NCBI RefSeq assembly: GCF_000153125.2
Contig: NZ_CM002299.1
Coordinates: forward strand, 2,107,075-2,171,074
Direction of reading: 5' to 3'
DNA length: 64,000 nt
From: Congregibacter litoralis KT71
Lineage (GTDB): Bacteria; Pseudomonadota; Gammaproteobacteria; Pseudomonadales; Halieaceae
Part shown: piece by piece, positions 45,872-56,208 of the stretch
Position numbering within the stretch: position 1 is the first letter of the stretch
How the letters are laid out: every line of letters starts with the position of its first letter
Made by a program: the position numbers and the translations under genes
The notes under the pieces: generated by a model
What the model saw: only the letters and a program-made list of their open reading frames with translations
What the model was told of the DNA's origin: nothing
Database searches by the model: none

Positions 45872-48800
45872 ATGACAGCCTTTTTCCCCGTAACAGGTCC
45901 CCTTGCGGATGCCCTGAGCGAGCGCATTCTTATCATCGACGGTGCCATGGGCACCATGATTCAAGCCGAGGGCCTCGCCGAGGCGGACTACCGCGGGGAG
46001 CGCTTCGCCAAGCATGGAGGAGATTTAAAGGGCAACAACGACCTCCTGTCGATTACCCGTCCGGATGTCATAGAAAACATTCATCGTGCTTATTTGCAGG
46101 CGGGCGCGGACATCATCGAGACCAACACCTTTAACTCCACCGCCGTGGCGCTGGAGGACTATGGTCTTCAGGCCATTGCCCGGGAGCTGAATGAAACCTC
46201 GGCACGTATCGCGCGGAAGGCCGCGGATGAGGTGAGCGCTGAAACGCCCGACAAACCCCGGTTTGTGGCCGGTGTTCTCGGGCCAACACCGCGAACGGCC
46301 TCCATCTCACCGGATGTTAACGATCCCGGCGCGCGGAACATCGACTACCAGACCCTCAGCGAAGACTACGCCGAAGCAACCCGCGGTCTTCTGGACGGCA
46401 ATGTCGATCTCCTCATGATCGAAACCATCTTTGACACGCTCAATGCCAAGGCAGCGATCTTTGCCATTGAAAAGGTGTTCGAAGAGCGTGGCGTGCGTAT
46501 TCCCGTGATGCTGTCCGTCACCTTCCCGGACGTGAGCGGGCGCAACCTCTCCGGTCAGAGCCCCGAAGCGTTCTGGTTCTCCATCGCCCACGCCCGGCCC
46601 CTGGTTGTGGGAAGCAACTGTGGTCGGCGCTTTCAGGAAGTGCGGCCCTTTCTCGAGGAGCTGTCAAAGGCCACCGATGGCTATTTCAGCGCCCATCTCA
46701 ATGCCGGACTGCCCAATGCCTTCGGTGAGTATGATGAGGCGCCGGAAGTTATGGCGATGGAGTTCAAAGACTTTGCCGAGCGTGGTTTTGTCAATCTGGT
46801 CGGGGGTTGCTGCGGCACCACGCCCGCACACATCCGGGCCATCGCCAACGCCGTCCACGGGATTCCGCCGCGCCCGCTGCCCGATAATCCAAAGGCCTGC
46901 CAACTTAGCGGCCTGGAGCCGTTTACCTTCTCCGCGGACAGTCTGTTTGTAAACGTCGGTGAGCGCTGCAACGTCACGGGCTCTGCCCGTTTCAAAAAGC
47001 TCATTTTGTCCGGCGATTACGAAGCCGCCCTGGATGTGGCGCGTACCCAGGTTGAGGATGGCGCGCAGATTATCGACGTCAACATGGACGAGGGCATGCT
47101 CGATGCCAAGGAAGCCATGGTCACGTTCCTGAACCTCATTGCTTCGGAGCCGGATATCAGTCGCGTACCGATCATGATTGATTCCTCGCGCTGGGAGGTC
47201 ATTGAGGCCGGTTTGCGCTGCGTCCAGGGCAAGGCGGTGGTCAACTCCATCAGTCTCAAGGCGGGCGAGGAAGAGTTTCTGGAGCAGGCGGCACTTTGCC
47301 AGCGCTACGGGGCGGCGGTGGTTGTCATGGCCTTTGACGAGGATGGTCAGGCCGACACCGTTGCCCGTCGCCGCGAGATCTGTCAACGCAGCTGGGATCT
47401 TTTAAGAAATCGTCTGGATTTTAATCCTGACGACATTATTTTTGATCCGAATATATTTGCCATCGGTACGGGCATTGAGGCTCACAACAGCTATGCCGTG
47501 GACTTCATAGAAGCGACCCGCTGGATTAAAGAGAACCTGCCCGGCGCCAAGGTCTCCGGGGGCGTGTCCAATGTCTCCTTTTCGTTTCGCGGCAACAACC
47601 CCGTGCGTGAAGCCATTCACTCCGTGTTTCTGTATCACGCGATTCGCGCGGGTATGGACATGGGAATCGTCAACGCCGGGCAGCTTGCGGTCTACGACGA
47701 GCTCCCGGCGGAGTTGCGTGACGCGGTGGAAGACGTGGTGCTCAATCGTCGCGACGACAGCACCGAACGCTTATTGGATCTCGCAAGTAAGTACCATGCC
47801 GATGGACCGGCCTCGGTCCGCGTAGAGGACCTGGCCTGGCGCGATGAGCCGGTTAAAAAGCGCCTGGAATACGCCTTGGTTAAAGGCATCAATGGCTACA
47901 TCGAAGAAGATGCCGAAGAAGCGCGGCAACAGGCCGATCGCCCCATCGAAGTCATCGAGGGGCCGCTCATGGACGGTATGAACGTGGTGGGCGACCTCTT
48001 TGGTCAGGGCAAAATGTTTCTCCCGCAAGTGGTGAAAAGCGCCCGCGTGATGAAGCAGGCGGTGGCTTACCTTCAACCCTACATCGAGGAAGAAAAAGCC
48101 GAGGGCAGCACTAACGGCAAGATTCTCATGGCGACGGTCAAAGGCGATGTCCACGATATTGGAAAAAACATCGTTGGTGTGGTGCTGCAGTGCAATAACT
48201 ATGAGGTGATTGACCTCGGTGTGATGGTGCACTGTGAAGAGATCCTGCGCGTTGCCAGGGAAGAGAACGTCGATGTCATTGGCCTGAGTGGTCTCATAAC
48301 ACCGTCCCTGGACGAGATGGTGCACGTTGCCAGCGAAATGCAGCGAACGGGTTTCTCTGTGCCGCTAATGATTGGCGGTGCAACAACGTCCAAGGCACAC
48401 ACCGCCGTGAAGATTGAGCCCAATTACACAAACGACCTGGTGGTCTATGTCCCGGACGCATCCCGTAGCGTGTCCGTCGCCTCACAGCTCCTGGGAGAAC
48501 AAAAAGAGGGGTTTGTCAGCGAGCGGCGCGAGGAGTATTTGCAGGTTCGCGAGCGCATGGCCTCGCGAAAGCCCAAGGCAAAGCGTCTGTCCTATGAAGA
48601 AGCTCTCGCGAACCGCGCAGTTTTCGACTGGTCGGCCTACACACCCCCTACTCCTACGTTTACGGGCGTGCGGGTTTTCAAAGATATCTCCCTGGCGGAT
48701 CTTGTTGAGACCATCGATTGGACACCGTTTTTTATCACCTGGGAACTGGCGGGCAAATATCCACGCATATTGAACGATGACATCGTGGGCGAGCAGGCAC

Positions 48801-49537
48801 GGGATCTGTTTGCTGATGCGCAGGCGATGCTGAAGAAAATCGTCGACGAGAACTGGCTGGAGGCTCGCGCTGCGGTGGGTTTCTGGCCTGCGCACAGCGA
48901 TGGAGAGGACGTACTGCTGGATATCGATGGCGCTCCAGAGCCCACGAGGCTCCACCATTTGCGTCAGCAAACGGAAAAAGCGAACGGTGACCCGAACTTC
49001 AGTCTGAGTGATTTTATAGCACCGGAAAATGATTTCATTGGTGGTTTCTGTGTCACTACCGGCCATGGCGTTGCTAAGCGCGCTGCGGCTTTTGAGGCGG
49101 CGCATGACGATTACAGTTCGATCATGCTCAAAGCCCTCGCGGACCGCCTGGCCGAAGCGCTGGCGGAGCATATGCACCGACGCGTACGCCAGGAATTCTG
49201 GGCCTACGCACGGGATGAGGAACTCACCAACGAGGACCTGATCAAGGAGCGTTATCGAGGTATTCGGCCTGCGCCGGGGTATCCCGCCTGCCCCGATCAC
49301 ACGGAAAAACGCACTTTGTTTGATCTTCTGGACGCAGAGTCGCTCTGCGGCGTGAGCCTGTCAGACAATTACGCCATGGAACCCGCGTCGTCGGTCAGTG
49401 GCTGGTATTTCTCGCACCCCGAAGCCCGTTATTTTGCCGTAGGCAAAATCGGCGAAGATCAGTTGGAATCCATGGCTGCGAGAAAAAACAGCAAGACCGC
49501 AGAGCTCGCCAGATGGTTGGCACCCAATCTCGATTGA
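45872..49537 (+). CDS. metH: Cobalamin-dependent methionine synthase MetH
   Basis: 1221 residues, full length with all four modules: homocysteine domain with zinc cysteines in GSNCGRR (about 250) and [11 protein letters not shown] (about 310); pterin domain from about 355 ([15 protein letters not shown]); cobalamin cap and Rossmann module with [11 protein letters not shown] (about 760), whose histidine ligates cobalt; and the AdoMet reactivation domain ([18 protein letters not shown], about 1130). Makes methionine from homocysteine. I saw no B12 box or known riboswitch upstream; MetR control is possible. Confidence 0.97.
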   Translation: MTAFFPVTGPLADALSERILIIDGAMGTMIQAEGLAEADYRGERFAKHGGDLKGNNDLLSITRPDVIENIHRAYLQAGADIIETNTFNSTAVALEDYGLQAIARELNETSARIARKAADEVSAETPDKPRFVAGVLGPTPRTASISPDVNDPGARNIDYQTLSEDYAEATRGLLDGNVDLLMIETIFDTLNAKAAIFAIEKVFEERGVRIPVMLSVTFPDVSGRNLSGQSPEAFWFSIAHARPLVVGSNCGRRFQEVRPFLEELSKATDGYFSAHLNAGLPNAFGEYDEAPEVMAMEFKDFAERGFVNLVGGCCGTTPAHIRAIANAVHGIPPRPLPDNPKACQLSGLEPFTFSADSLFVNVGERCNVTGSARFKKLILSGDYEAALDVARTQVEDGAQIIDVNMDEGMLDAKEAMVTFLNLIASEPDISRVPIMIDSSRWEVIEAGLRCVQGKAVVNSISLKAGEEEFLEQAALCQRYGAAVVVMAFDEDGQADTVARRREICQRSWDLLRNRLDFNPDDIIFDPNIFAIGTGIEAHNSYAVDFIEATRWIKENLPGAKVSGGVSNVSFSFRGNNPVREAIHSVFLYHAIRAGMDMGIVNAGQLAVYDELPAELRDAVEDVVLNRRDDSTERLLDLASKYHADGPASVRVEDLAWRDEPVKKRLEYALVKGINGYIEEDAEEARQQADRPIEVIEGPLMDGMNVVGDLFGQGKMFLPQVVKSARVMKQAVAYLQPYIEEEKAEGSTNGKILMATVKGDVHDIGKNIVGVVLQCNNYEVIDLGVMVHCEEILRVAREENVDVIGLSGLITPSLDEMVHVASEMQRTGFSVPLMIGGATTSKAHTAVKIEPNYTNDLVVYVPDASRSVSVASQLLGEQKEGFVSERREEYLQVRERMASRKPKAKRLSYEEALANRAVFDWSAYTPPTPTFTGVRVFKDISLADLVETIDWTPFFITWELAGKYPRILNDDIVGEQARDLFADAQAMLKKIVDENWLEARAAVGFWPAHSDGEDVLLDIDGAPEPTRLHHLRQQTEKANGDPNFSLSDFIAPENDFIGGFCVTTGHGVAKRAAAFEAAHDDYSSIMLKALADRLAEALAEHMHRRVRQEFWAYARDEELTNEDLIKERYRGIRPAPGYPACPDHTEKRTLFDLLDAESLCGVSLSDNYAMEPASSVSGWYFSHPEARYFAVGKIGEDQLESMAARKNSKTAELARWLAPNLD

Positions 49538-49571
49538 GGCTCCAGGCCACCACAGAGCAAGGATGAATACA

Positions 49572-49955
49572 ATGAGCAGCAACAGCGGAGAGAACGTGGC
49601 TACGCCATCAAAAGAACAGGTTTTGGATAACGGTCCGGGGGCTGCGCCTGAGAAAGTGTCGGAGAGAGTGTCGGAGAGAGTGTCGGGCGCTTCCTCGAAC
49701 CAGGTTGGAGAAAGCGCACCGGAGCCAGGAAAGCACGAAGGACAGGGAGATAACAGCTCCCACGAGCCTCTGAACCCCATGCAGGTGCTCAGCAGCGTCC
49801 TCGCGGCGGGCCTGGGTGTTCAAAGCAGTAAGAATCGTGAACGGGACTTCAAGCAAGGCCGAGCGGGCACGTTTATCGTGGCGGGCCTTTTGTTTACCGC
49901 CTTGTTTATCGGGACGGTCTATACCGTTGTGACTCTGGTTTTGAGCAATCGCTAG
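49572..49955 (+). CDS. DUF2970 small membrane protein
   Basis: 127 residues from ATG 49572, whose AAGGA lies 8 bases upstream; ATG 49563 overlaps that site. The N-terminal half is low-complexity and polar, with SERVSERVSG encoded by a 12-bp tandem repeat. The C-terminal half is the DUF2970 domain (LNPMQVLSSVLAAGLGVQSS, then KNRERDFKQG) and a membrane helix (FIVAGLLFTALFIGTVYTVV). Function unknown. Lies 34 bp after metH, likely the same transcript. Confidence 0.9.
   Translation: MSSNSGENVATPSKEQVLDNGPGAAPEKVSERVSERVSGASSNQVGESAPEPGKHEGQGDNSSHEPLNPMQVLSSVLAAGLGVQSSKNRERDFKQGRAGTFIVAGLLFTALFIGTVYTVVTLVLSNR
49651..49686. repeat. In-frame 12-bp tandem repeat inside the DUF2970 gene
   Basis: Three adjacent units, AGAAAGTGTCGG then AGAGAGTGTCGG twice, at 49651, 49663 and 49675. 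Each adds four codons, giving repeated ERVS in the disordered N-terminus. Confidence 0.85.
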
Positions 49956-49982
49956 CGTCGAGGCCAACGGGGGCATGATGCT

Positions 49983-50030
49983 GAGCCTTGCTCTTAGTCT
50001 TGCTCTTTGCCTTGCTGTAAACCTGACTCT
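49983..50030. repeat. 12-bp tandem array, 4 units, ending at the stop of the 39-residue gene
   Basis: GAGCCTTGCTCT (49983), TAGTCTTGCTCT (49995), TTGCCTTGCTGT (50007) and AAACCTGACTCT (50019) are in exact phase. On the minus strand the array starts at the TAG stop of the small gene. Confidence 0.8.
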
Positions 50031-50148
50031 AGCCAGGCATACCCGCAAGCCAGAACGATACCGTAGCGACCACGACGGTCATAATGACAACGGTCGCCAC
50101 CGCGTCTGCTTTGCTGTTTGACTTCTGCGGTCCGCTGGACGCCATCAT
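50029..50148 (-). CDS. 39-residue single-pass membrane protein
   Basis: Short gene read directly from the sequence: two ATGs (50148, 50145) follow AGGGGA by 4-7 bases. The product has a polar head (ASSGPQKSNSKADAV) and one hydrophobic helix (VATVVIMTVVVATVSFWLAG) ending MPG. Clear ribosome site plus coherent membrane segment argue for a real gene. Function unknown. It converges on the DUF2970 gene. Confidence 0.6.
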   Translation of the reverse strand: MMASSGPQKSNSKADAVATVVIMTVVVATVSFWLAGMPG

Positions 50149-50469
50149 AAAATCCCCTTTTTGGCTGTTTGTGCTACTCAGCTTTGCGATTGTTGTCAGC
50201 GCTTGTTCTGAGTTGCAGTAGTATGTGGTTTCGGGCTGTAGTTTGGGGCTGTAGTTCGAGCTATAGTTCGAACTAGAGTTCGAACTCTAGCTTCGATCTA
50301 TCGTTTTGAGATAAATCTCTGTCCTGATTGACAGCACCTCACCCCGTAAACCGGAGCGGAGTTTAGCATTGGGAGGCACGACTCCCAAGAAAAACATGCA
50401 GCTTCGGCGATTCCTCCAGCCTGATTCCGACGCGACGGTCCGGATTTTGAGGCAGCGATTGCATTGGGA
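50149..50469. other. Gene-free 321 bp with a 12-bp array and a stem-loop
   Basis: Upstream region of the 39-residue gene and downstream region of the serine hydrolase gene, both minus strand. Contains the array at 50236-50309 and an inverted repeat TTGGGAG/CTCCCAA (50369-50375 and 50382-50388) with a 6-base loop but no U-tract. Nothing else recognisable. Confidence 0.6.
50236..50309. repeat. 12-bp tandem array, about 6 units
   Basis: Units CTGTAGTTTGGG (50236), CTGTAGTTCGAG (50249), CTATAGTTCGAA (50261), CTAGAGTTCGAA (50273), CTCTAGCTTCGAT (50285) and CTATCGTTTTGA (50298). Three middle units are in exact 12-bp phase; flanking units shift by one base. Confidence 0.85.
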
Positions 50470-51630
50470 TTAGAGCCCGTTGTACACCGCGGTTTCCATC
50501 TCAAAATAAAGCGCCGACGATGCCTGATCCGCAAACGGTAAAATCTGGCTGAGATAGGCGCCGCCGATGCCGTTCTGACGATCTATCCAGTAGTAGCTGT
50601 TAGCCAGTCCTGCCCACATCAGCGTCCCTGCGGGTCTTCCGGTGTAACCCGGTACCTCATTGATCTGAAAAGCCAGGCCCCAGGTCTTTGGATCGCCGGG
50701 AAAAAACTCGCCATCATTACTCATCGCCGGTACGCAGCTCTCCATGGGCAGTACCTGCAATGTTCCAATCTGGTTACGACACATGGCCTGCACCGTTTCC
50801 GTCTGTAACACCCGGATTCCATCGAGCTGGCCATCGTTCAGGATCATGCGGATGAATCGACCGAAATCGGCCATGGTGCCCTTTAATCCCCCGCCACCTT
50901 CGTCAAATTCACGCTCATCGGATTGCGCCGTGGGTATCGGCGACAGACGCCCGTCAGCTGAGCGGATATGAATATGCGCTGTGCGGGCAAACATCCCGTC
51001 GTTGTAATCGAAATGGGTATCGGACATATCCAGAGGCCCGGTGAGATGCTCGACAAAGTAGTCTTCCAGACGCATGCCGGAGGCTGCCTCCACGAGTTGC
51101 CCCGCCCAGTCCAAACCAATGCCGTAGCGCCACTGGGTGCCCGGGTCAAACATTAACGGCTGTCGCAACGCCGCCTTTTGCTGACTGCTGATATCCGGTG
51201 AACCGGTTGTCTGCAGCCATTGCAGCAGCGTTGAATCCCACATGTGATAGCTGTATCCAGAGGTATGGGTGAGAAGCTGACGCAGGGTTACCGGTGATGC
51301 CGGGGCGCGGGTTATTGGCTGACCCTGATCATCAAAGCCCGTGAGCACCTCCGCAGACCCGATGTCAGGGCAGACATCTCCCGCCGGCGCATCGAGGTGC
51401 AGAGCCCCTCTCTCGACCAATTGCATGGCCGCGGCAGCCGTGAGGGCCTTGGTCATGGAGAAAATCTTACCCACGGTATCCGACGTCATGGGGACACCGC
51501 TACCGACGGCCCGCTCTCCAAATCCTCCTTCGTAAAGCACTCCCTCGCGATTCACCACCACAGCGGTAACGCCGGGAGCGGCGCCACGATCAATGCCCTT
51601 TTGCAAAATACTGTCGAGACGGTCCTTCAT
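50470..51630 (-). CDS. Serine hydrolase, class C beta-lactamase/esterase fold
   Basis: 386 residues from ATG 51630, with AAGGA upstream; TTG 51633 directly before is possible. The nucleophile motif is SMTK (IFSMTKALTAAAAMQL), with RYGIGLDWAGQLVE as the tyrosine motif. No signal peptide, so cytoplasmic; this favours an EstB-like esterase or D-amino-peptidase over a periplasmic lactamase. Substrate unknown. Not expected to give drug resistance. Confidence 0.88.
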   Translation of the reverse strand: MKDRLDSILQKGIDRGAAPGVTAVVVNREGVLYEGGFGERAVGSGVPMTSDTVGKIFSMTKALTAAAAMQLVERGALHLDAPAGDVCPDIGSAEVLTGFDDQGQPITRAPASPVTLRQLLTHTSGYSYHMWDSTLLQWLQTTGSPDISSQQKAALRQPLMFDPGTQWRYGIGLDWAGQLVEAASGMRLEDYFVEHLTGPLDMSDTHFDYNDGMFARTAHIHIRSADGRLSPIPTAQSDEREFDEGGGGLKGTMADFGRFIRMILNDGQLDGIRVLQTETVQAMCRNQIGTLQVLPMESCVPAMSNDGEFFPGDPKTWGLAFQINEVPGYTGRPAGTLMWAGLANSYYWIDRQNGIGGAYLSQILPFADQASSALYFEMETAVYNGL

Positions 51631-51805
51631 CAAAGCCTGTCCTTGTTTTTCTAGTGAGATTTACGCGTGGAATTCCGACCTCGGGGAGACTGACAAAAAA
51701 GGCTCCGGGGCGCCATAACTAAATCATCCAAGCTTAGAAAAAACTGAGATAAAACAGCTCTCGCAGCTTTGGTAGAGTGCGCCCTCCTTCGCCGACAGCA
51801 CTGCC

Positions 51806-53470
51806 ATGTATCAGTACGACAATCTTGATCAGACCATCGTTGATGAGCGCGTCGCGCAGTTTCGCGATCAAACGGCGCGCTATTTAGACGGTGAGTTAAG
51901 CGACGCGGAGTTTTTGCCCCTGCGATTGCAGAACGGTCTCTATGTGCAGCGTTTGGCGCCCATGTTGCGTATCGCCGTGCCCTATGGGCTCATTAGCAGC
52001 ATACAGTTGCGGGCCATAGCTGAGATCAGCCGTCGTTACGATAAAGGCTATGGGCACATAAGCACGCGGCAGAACATTCAGTTGAACTGGCCCCGGCTCG
52101 CCGACGTGCCGGACATTCTCGCGGACCTTGCCGCGGTGCAAATGCACGCCATTCAGACCAGTGGGAACTGCATCCGCAACACCACCACGGACCAATTCGC
52201 CGGCGTGGCTGCCGATGAGATCGTTGATCCACGACCCTACTGTGAGATTATCCGTCAGTGGTCCACGCTGCACCCGGAGTTCGCTTTCCTACCGCGTAAA
52301 TTCAAGATAGCGGTAAACGGCGCTGAGGAAGACCGTGCCGCCATACACTTCCACGACATCGGCATTGAGCTGTACCGCAATGAGGCGAGTGCCGTGCGAC
52401 TGAAGTTTCTTGTCGGTGGCGGGCTGGGCAGAACCCCCGTAGTGGGATCCATGATCCGCGACGATCTGGACCCCGCGGACATGCTGAGTTATCTCGAGGC
52501 TATCCTGCGCGTTTACAACCTCCACGGACGAAGAGACAACAAGTACAAGGCCCGCATCAAGATCCTTGTGAAGGCCATGGGTGTGGAGGCATTTAGCAAC
52601 GCCGTCGACGCCGAGTGGGACTCCCATCGCGGCGGACCGAACACTTTGACTGAAGACGCCCTGGCTGCGGTCTCGGCGCACTTCACCGCCCCCGATTATG
52701 GGCTTGTGGATGGCTCTCAGGAATGCGCTGCGCTTAGGGAAGCCTGTGCAAGTGAGCCCCTGTTTGCGGCCTGGGTGAAACGTAACACGCAGGCTCACAG
52801 GCAGCCGGGGTACCGTGCGGTCACCGTTACCCTGAAAGCCACGGGGCAGCCTCCCGGCGACATCAGTGCAAGTCAGATGGACGCACTTGCCGATCTGGCT
52901 GACGCCTACTCCTTTGGTGAATTGCGGACTACCCATGAGCAGAACATCGTTCTCGCCGACGTGCGGGAAAGCGAACTCAGAGCTCTGTGGGACGCACTTC
53001 AGCCCCTCGGGCTTGCGGGTTCCAATGCGGGCTACATAACTGACATGATCTGCTGCCCCGGCGGCGATTTCTGCTCCCTGGCGAATGCAAAATCCCTGCC
53101 CGTCGCTCAGGCGCTACAGGAACGCTTTGAAAAAATGGATTACCAGTTTGATCTGGGCCCGATAGAACTCAATATCAGTGGCTGCATGAATGCCTGTGGC
53201 CATCACCACGTCGGCCATATCGGTATTCTCGGGGTGGATAAAAAAGGCCAGGAGTTCTACCAGGTCTGTATCGGAGGCTCCCAGGCGGGTACGGCGCAGG
53301 TGGCGAAGATTCTGGGACCTTCCTTCAGTCGCGCGGATTTGCCCGATGCCATCGAGTGGCTGCTCCAGCGCTATCTTGAGCTTCGCGACTCCGATGAGGA
53401 ACGATTCCTGCAGGTTTATCAGCGATGCGGTGTTGAGCCGTTCAAGGAAGCGGTTTATGGACAGTCCTGA
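51806..53470 (+). CDS. cysI: Nitrite/sulfite reductase hemoprotein (CysI-like)
   Basis: 554 residues with the duplicated ferredoxin-like/siroheme fold: RLAPMLRIAVPYGL, YGHISTRQNIQLNWP, TSGNCIRNTT. The 4Fe-4S/siroheme cysteines are in CCPGGDFCSL and LNISGCMNACGHHHVG. It should reduce sulfite to sulfide for cysteine synthesis. A DUF934 gene overlaps its end, the usual arrangement in bacteria with this cysI type. Nitrite reduction is a less likely alternative. Confidence 0.92.
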   Translation: MYQYDNLDQTIVDERVAQFRDQTARYLDGELSDAEFLPLRLQNGLYVQRLAPMLRIAVPYGLISSIQLRAIAEISRRYDKGYGHISTRQNIQLNWPRLADVPDILADLAAVQMHAIQTSGNCIRNTTTDQFAGVAADEIVDPRPYCEIIRQWSTLHPEFAFLPRKFKIAVNGAEEDRAAIHFHDIGIELYRNEASAVRLKFLVGGGLGRTPVVGSMIRDDLDPADMLSYLEAILRVYNLHGRRDNKYKARIKILVKAMGVEAFSNAVDAEWDSHRGGPNTLTEDALAAVSAHFTAPDYGLVDGSQECAALREACASEPLFAAWVKRNTQAHRQPGYRAVTVTLKATGQPPGDISASQMDALADLADAYSFGELRTTHEQNIVLADVRESELRALWDALQPLGLAGSNAGYITDMICCPGGDFCSLANAKSLPVAQALQERFEKMDYQFDLGPIELNISGCMNACGHHHVGHIGILGVDKKGQEFYQVCIGGSQAGTAQVAKILGPSFSRADLPDAIEWLLQRYLELRDSDEERFLQVYQRCGVEPFKEAVYGQS

Positions 53471-53894
53471 TATGCCGTCAGGCACCGTATTGGCACCGGC
53501 AGCGCAAGAAGCCAGTACTCTGATGTTTGCAGACTGGCTGGAAGCCGGTGCGCCCGAGGATGCCTGGGTGATCGTTGGGGGCGATGACAATCTCTATGAC
53601 CACCATGCGGCCTTGCTCCGGGTGCCCGGCATCTGCATCCGTTTCGAGGGTTTCATGGATGGACGGGGCTTCAGTCATGCGGCGAAGCTGCGTCAGCTGG
53701 GCTTCCCGGGGAAACTTATCGCCGGTGGCGATATTCTTGCAGACCAATGGGTCTATCTGCATCGCTGCGGCTTCGATGCTTTGGAAAATGATGGAGTGGC
53801 GGCAAGCGCCGGAAGCCTGCCCGGCTTTTCCGAGGCCTATCAGGCTGATGCACGGGAAACGCAGCCGCTCTTTCGCCGCAGGCGCAGCGCCTGA
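53457..53894 (+). CDS. DUF934 family protein, sulfite-reductase associated
   Basis: 145 residues from ATG 53457, preceded by AAGGAAG six bases away and overlapping cysI by 14 bases; ATG 53472 is an alternative. FEGFMDGRGFSHAAKLRQ, LIAGGDILADQWVYLHRCGFDAL are diagnostic. The family is found next to sulfite reductase genes and may assist electron supply; no activity is proven. Confidence 0.92.
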   Translation: MDSPDMPSGTVLAPAAQEASTLMFADWLEAGAPEDAWVIVGGDDNLYDHHAALLRVPGICIRFEGFMDGRGFSHAAKLRQLGFPGKLIAGGDILADQWVYLHRCGFDALENDGVAASAGSLPGFSEAYQADARETQPLFRRRRSA

Positions 53895-53961
53895 CCCGCA
53901 TCCCCCGTAGGCCATCCCGGGGGCCTGCTACAATCCAAACTCGTTTTTGATTCAGGGCGTT

Positions 53962-55137
53962 ATGGATACGGGCTCCGTCACTTTTGCTTTTTTTCTGATC
54001 TTCAGCGGTGCTGCGGCACTCGCTTCCGTGGCCCTCTACACCCGGCAGCCGCTGATCATTGCCTATATCGCTCTCGGGGCGCTCATCGGACCCTCAGGCT
54101 TCAGCCTGGTCACGGATCTCCAGCAGCTTTCGGATATTGGGCACATCGGCATTATTTTTCTGCTCTTTCTCCTCGGTCTGGACATGCAGCCCCAGGCCCT
54201 GTTTGCCACGATCCGAAATTCCACGGTCGTCGGGCTGGTGAGTTCCGCTATCTTTTTTCTGGCGTCGTGGCTCCTCGCGAGTTTTTTCTTTGCGGAATAT
54301 GGCGAGTCGGTGATCGTCGCCGTGGCAATGATGTTTTCTTCCACCATCATCGGTATCAAGCTCCTGCCGACGACGATTCTTCATCACAAGCATATCGGCG
54401 AAATGATGATCGGTCTTCTGCTATTGCAGGACTTACTCGCCATCATCGTGCTGGTGCTCATCATGGCCAGCGGAAGTGCCGAGGACGGAGAAGCCGCCTG
54501 GCACATCGTCAAGGTGCTGCTGGCGCTGCCACTTCTCGGCATGGCGGCCTGGGCCTTCGTGCGCTACGTGCTCCTGCGTCTGATCCAACGCTTCGACCGC
54601 TTTCACGAGTACATATTTTTACTGGCCATCGGCTGGTGCCTGGGCATGGCCGAGGCCGCCCAGCTGCTCGGTTTGTCCGCGGAGATTGGCGCTTTTGTTG
54701 CCGGCGTCAGCATCGCCACCAGCCCTATTTCCCAGTACATTGCTGTCAATCTAAAGCCTCTTCGCGACTTTTTTCTTATTCTCTTCTTCTTCGCCGTCGG
54801 GGCGCGTTTTGACCTCGCTATGCTTCAGCAGGTCTGGATGCCCGCGCTGTGTCTGGCGCTGCTGGTGCTGGCAATGAAGCCCCTGACCTATCGTTTGCTT
54901 CTCAAGGGCGTCAGTGAACGCAGCAGTCTCGCCTGGGATTTGGGGTTTCGTCTGGGACAGGCCAGTGAGTTTTCTTTACTCATCGCCTACATCGCTTTCG
55001 ATGCCGGTCTTCTGGGGCTGGAGGCATCCCTGACGATTCAGGCGGCTACCATCATCACCTTACTGGTATCGTCTTACATCGTGGTCCTCAACTACCCTAC
55101 CCCCATCGCCATCAGCGATCGTTTGCGCAGAGATTAG
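53962..55137 (+). CDS. CPA2 family cation:proton antiporter (KefB-like membrane domain)
   Basis: 391 residues from ATG 53962; TTG 53947 is possible. About 11-12 helices, with YTRQPLIIAYIALGALIGP, LFLLGLDMQP and LLLQDLLAIIVLVLIM, the ion-binding aspartates of CPA2 antiporters. It lacks the C-terminal TrkA-N domain of KefB/KefC. Probably exchanges K+ or Na+ for protons. Ends about 90 bp before a bidirectional terminator. Confidence 0.9.
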   Translation: MDTGSVTFAFFLIFSGAAALASVALYTRQPLIIAYIALGALIGPSGFSLVTDLQQLSDIGHIGIIFLLFLLGLDMQPQALFATIRNSTVVGLVSSAIFFLASWLLASFFFAEYGESVIVAVAMMFSSTIIGIKLLPTTILHHKHIGEMMIGLLLLQDLLAIIVLVLIMASGSAEDGEAAWHIVKVLLALPLLGMAAWAFVRYVLLRLIQRFDRFHEYIFLLAIGWCLGMAEAAQLLGLSAEIGAFVAGVSIATSPISQYIAVNLKPLRDFFLILFFFAVGARFDLAMLQQVWMPALCLALLVLAMKPLTYRLLLKGVSERSSLAWDLGFRLGQASEFSLLIAYIAFDAGLLGLEASLTIQAATIITLLVSSYIVVLNYPTPIAISDRLRRD

Positions 55138-55153
55138 TTACATTGCCCATGAA

Positions 55154-55231
55154 AGGCCTCTAGCGATAAATAGAGGAAAGCCTCCAGCGACAAAAGCCTT
55201 TAGACATAAAAAAGCCCTTAGCCATAAAAAA
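55154..55231. repeat. Degenerate 16-18 bp array leading into a terminator
   Basis: Repeated AGCCT(C/T)(T/C)AG-CGA-AAA-like units at about 55154, 55179, 55195 and 55213, with an 8-base interruption after the first. The last repetition, AAAAAAGCC, is the left arm of the terminator hairpin, so the hairpin may have grown out of the array. Confidence 0.6.
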
Positions 55232-55250
55232 GCCGGCTTACGCCGGCTTT
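55229..55250 (-). terminator. Rho-independent terminator of etfBA (also faces the antiporter gene)
   Basis: Perfect 9-bp stem AAAGCCGGC/GCCGGCTTT around TTAC. On the minus strand it is followed by TTTTTT, ideal for etfA 29 bp upstream; on the plus strand it has a three-T tail and may act weakly for the antiporter gene. Confidence 0.85.
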
Positions 55251-55278
55251 AGATTCACGTTCTTTCGTGCAGAAGACG

Positions 55279-56208
55279 CTAGATCTGTGCTTCGAGCTCG
55301 GGCAATGCCTCGAAAAGATCTGCGACCAGGCCGTAATCCGCCACCTGGAAAATCGGCGCATCCTCGTCCTTGTTAATGGCCACGATCACTTTGGAGTCTT
55401 TCATACCCGCAAGGTGCTGAATCGCCCCGGAGATACCCACGGCAATATACAGATCCGGCGCGACGATTTTGCCTGTCTGACCCACCTGCATGTCGTTGGG
55501 CACAAAACCGGCATCAACGGCGGCGCGCGATGCGCCAATGGCTGCACCCAGCTTATCCGCAATGCCATCGAGGAGCTTGAAGTTGTCTCCGTTCTGCATG
55601 CCGCGCCCGCCAGAAATTACCACCGACGCTGCGGTCAGCTCAGGACGATCGGATTCTGCGATTTCCTGGCTGACAAAGCTTGAGATACCCGCATCGTGAG
55701 CGGCGTCTATTGCCACGAGCTCCGCACTGCCACCCTCCGCCGCAACGGCGTCAAAGGCCGTGGTGCGAACGGTGATGACTTTCTTGGCATCACTGCTCTG
55801 GACCGTCGCAATCACGTTACCCGCATAAATGGGACGCTTGAAAGTGTCCGCAGATTCAACGCTGATGATGTCGCTGATTTGTGCGACGTCGAGCAAGGCC
55901 GCAACGCGGGGCATGATGTTCTTGCCATTGCTGGTGGACGCTGCGAGAACGTTATCGTAGTCGGCGCCGACTTCTGCAATCAACAAACTGACGTTCTCTG
56001 CCAGCTGCGTGGCGTAAGCCGCTTTGTCTGCAGTGAGCACCTTGCGAATGCCCGGTACTGCCTGGGCCGCAGCCGCCGCGCCACCGCAATCCGCACCGGC
56101 TACCAGAATATCAATATCACCACCCAAAGCCTGCGCCGCGGCGACGGTGTTCAGGGTGGCAACGTTAAGGCTGCTGTTGTCGTGTTCTGCTACAACGAGA
56201 GTACTCAT
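55279..56208 (-). CDS. etfA: Electron transfer flavoprotein alpha subunit
   Basis: 309 residues. The FAD-binding C-terminal half has [51 protein letters not shown] and GAIQHLAGM. Pairs with EtfB to carry electrons from acyl-CoA and other dehydrogenases to ETF-QO. Start ATG shares one base with the etfB stop (TAATG). Confidence 0.97.
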   Translation of the reverse strand: MSTLVVAEHDNSSLNVATLNTVAAAQALGGDIDILVAGADCGGAAAAAQAVPGIRKVLTADKAAYATQLAENVSLLIAEVGADYDNVLAASTSNGKNIMPRVAALLDVAQISDIISVESADTFKRPIYAGNVIATVQSSDAKKVITVRTTAFDAVAAEGGSAELVAIDAAHDAGISSFVSQEIAESDRPELTAASVVISGGRGMQNGDNFKLLDGIADKLGAAIGASRAAVDAGFVPNDMQVGQTGKIVAPDLYIAVGISGAIQHLAGMKDSKVIVAINKDEDAPIFQVADYGLVADLFEALPELEAQI

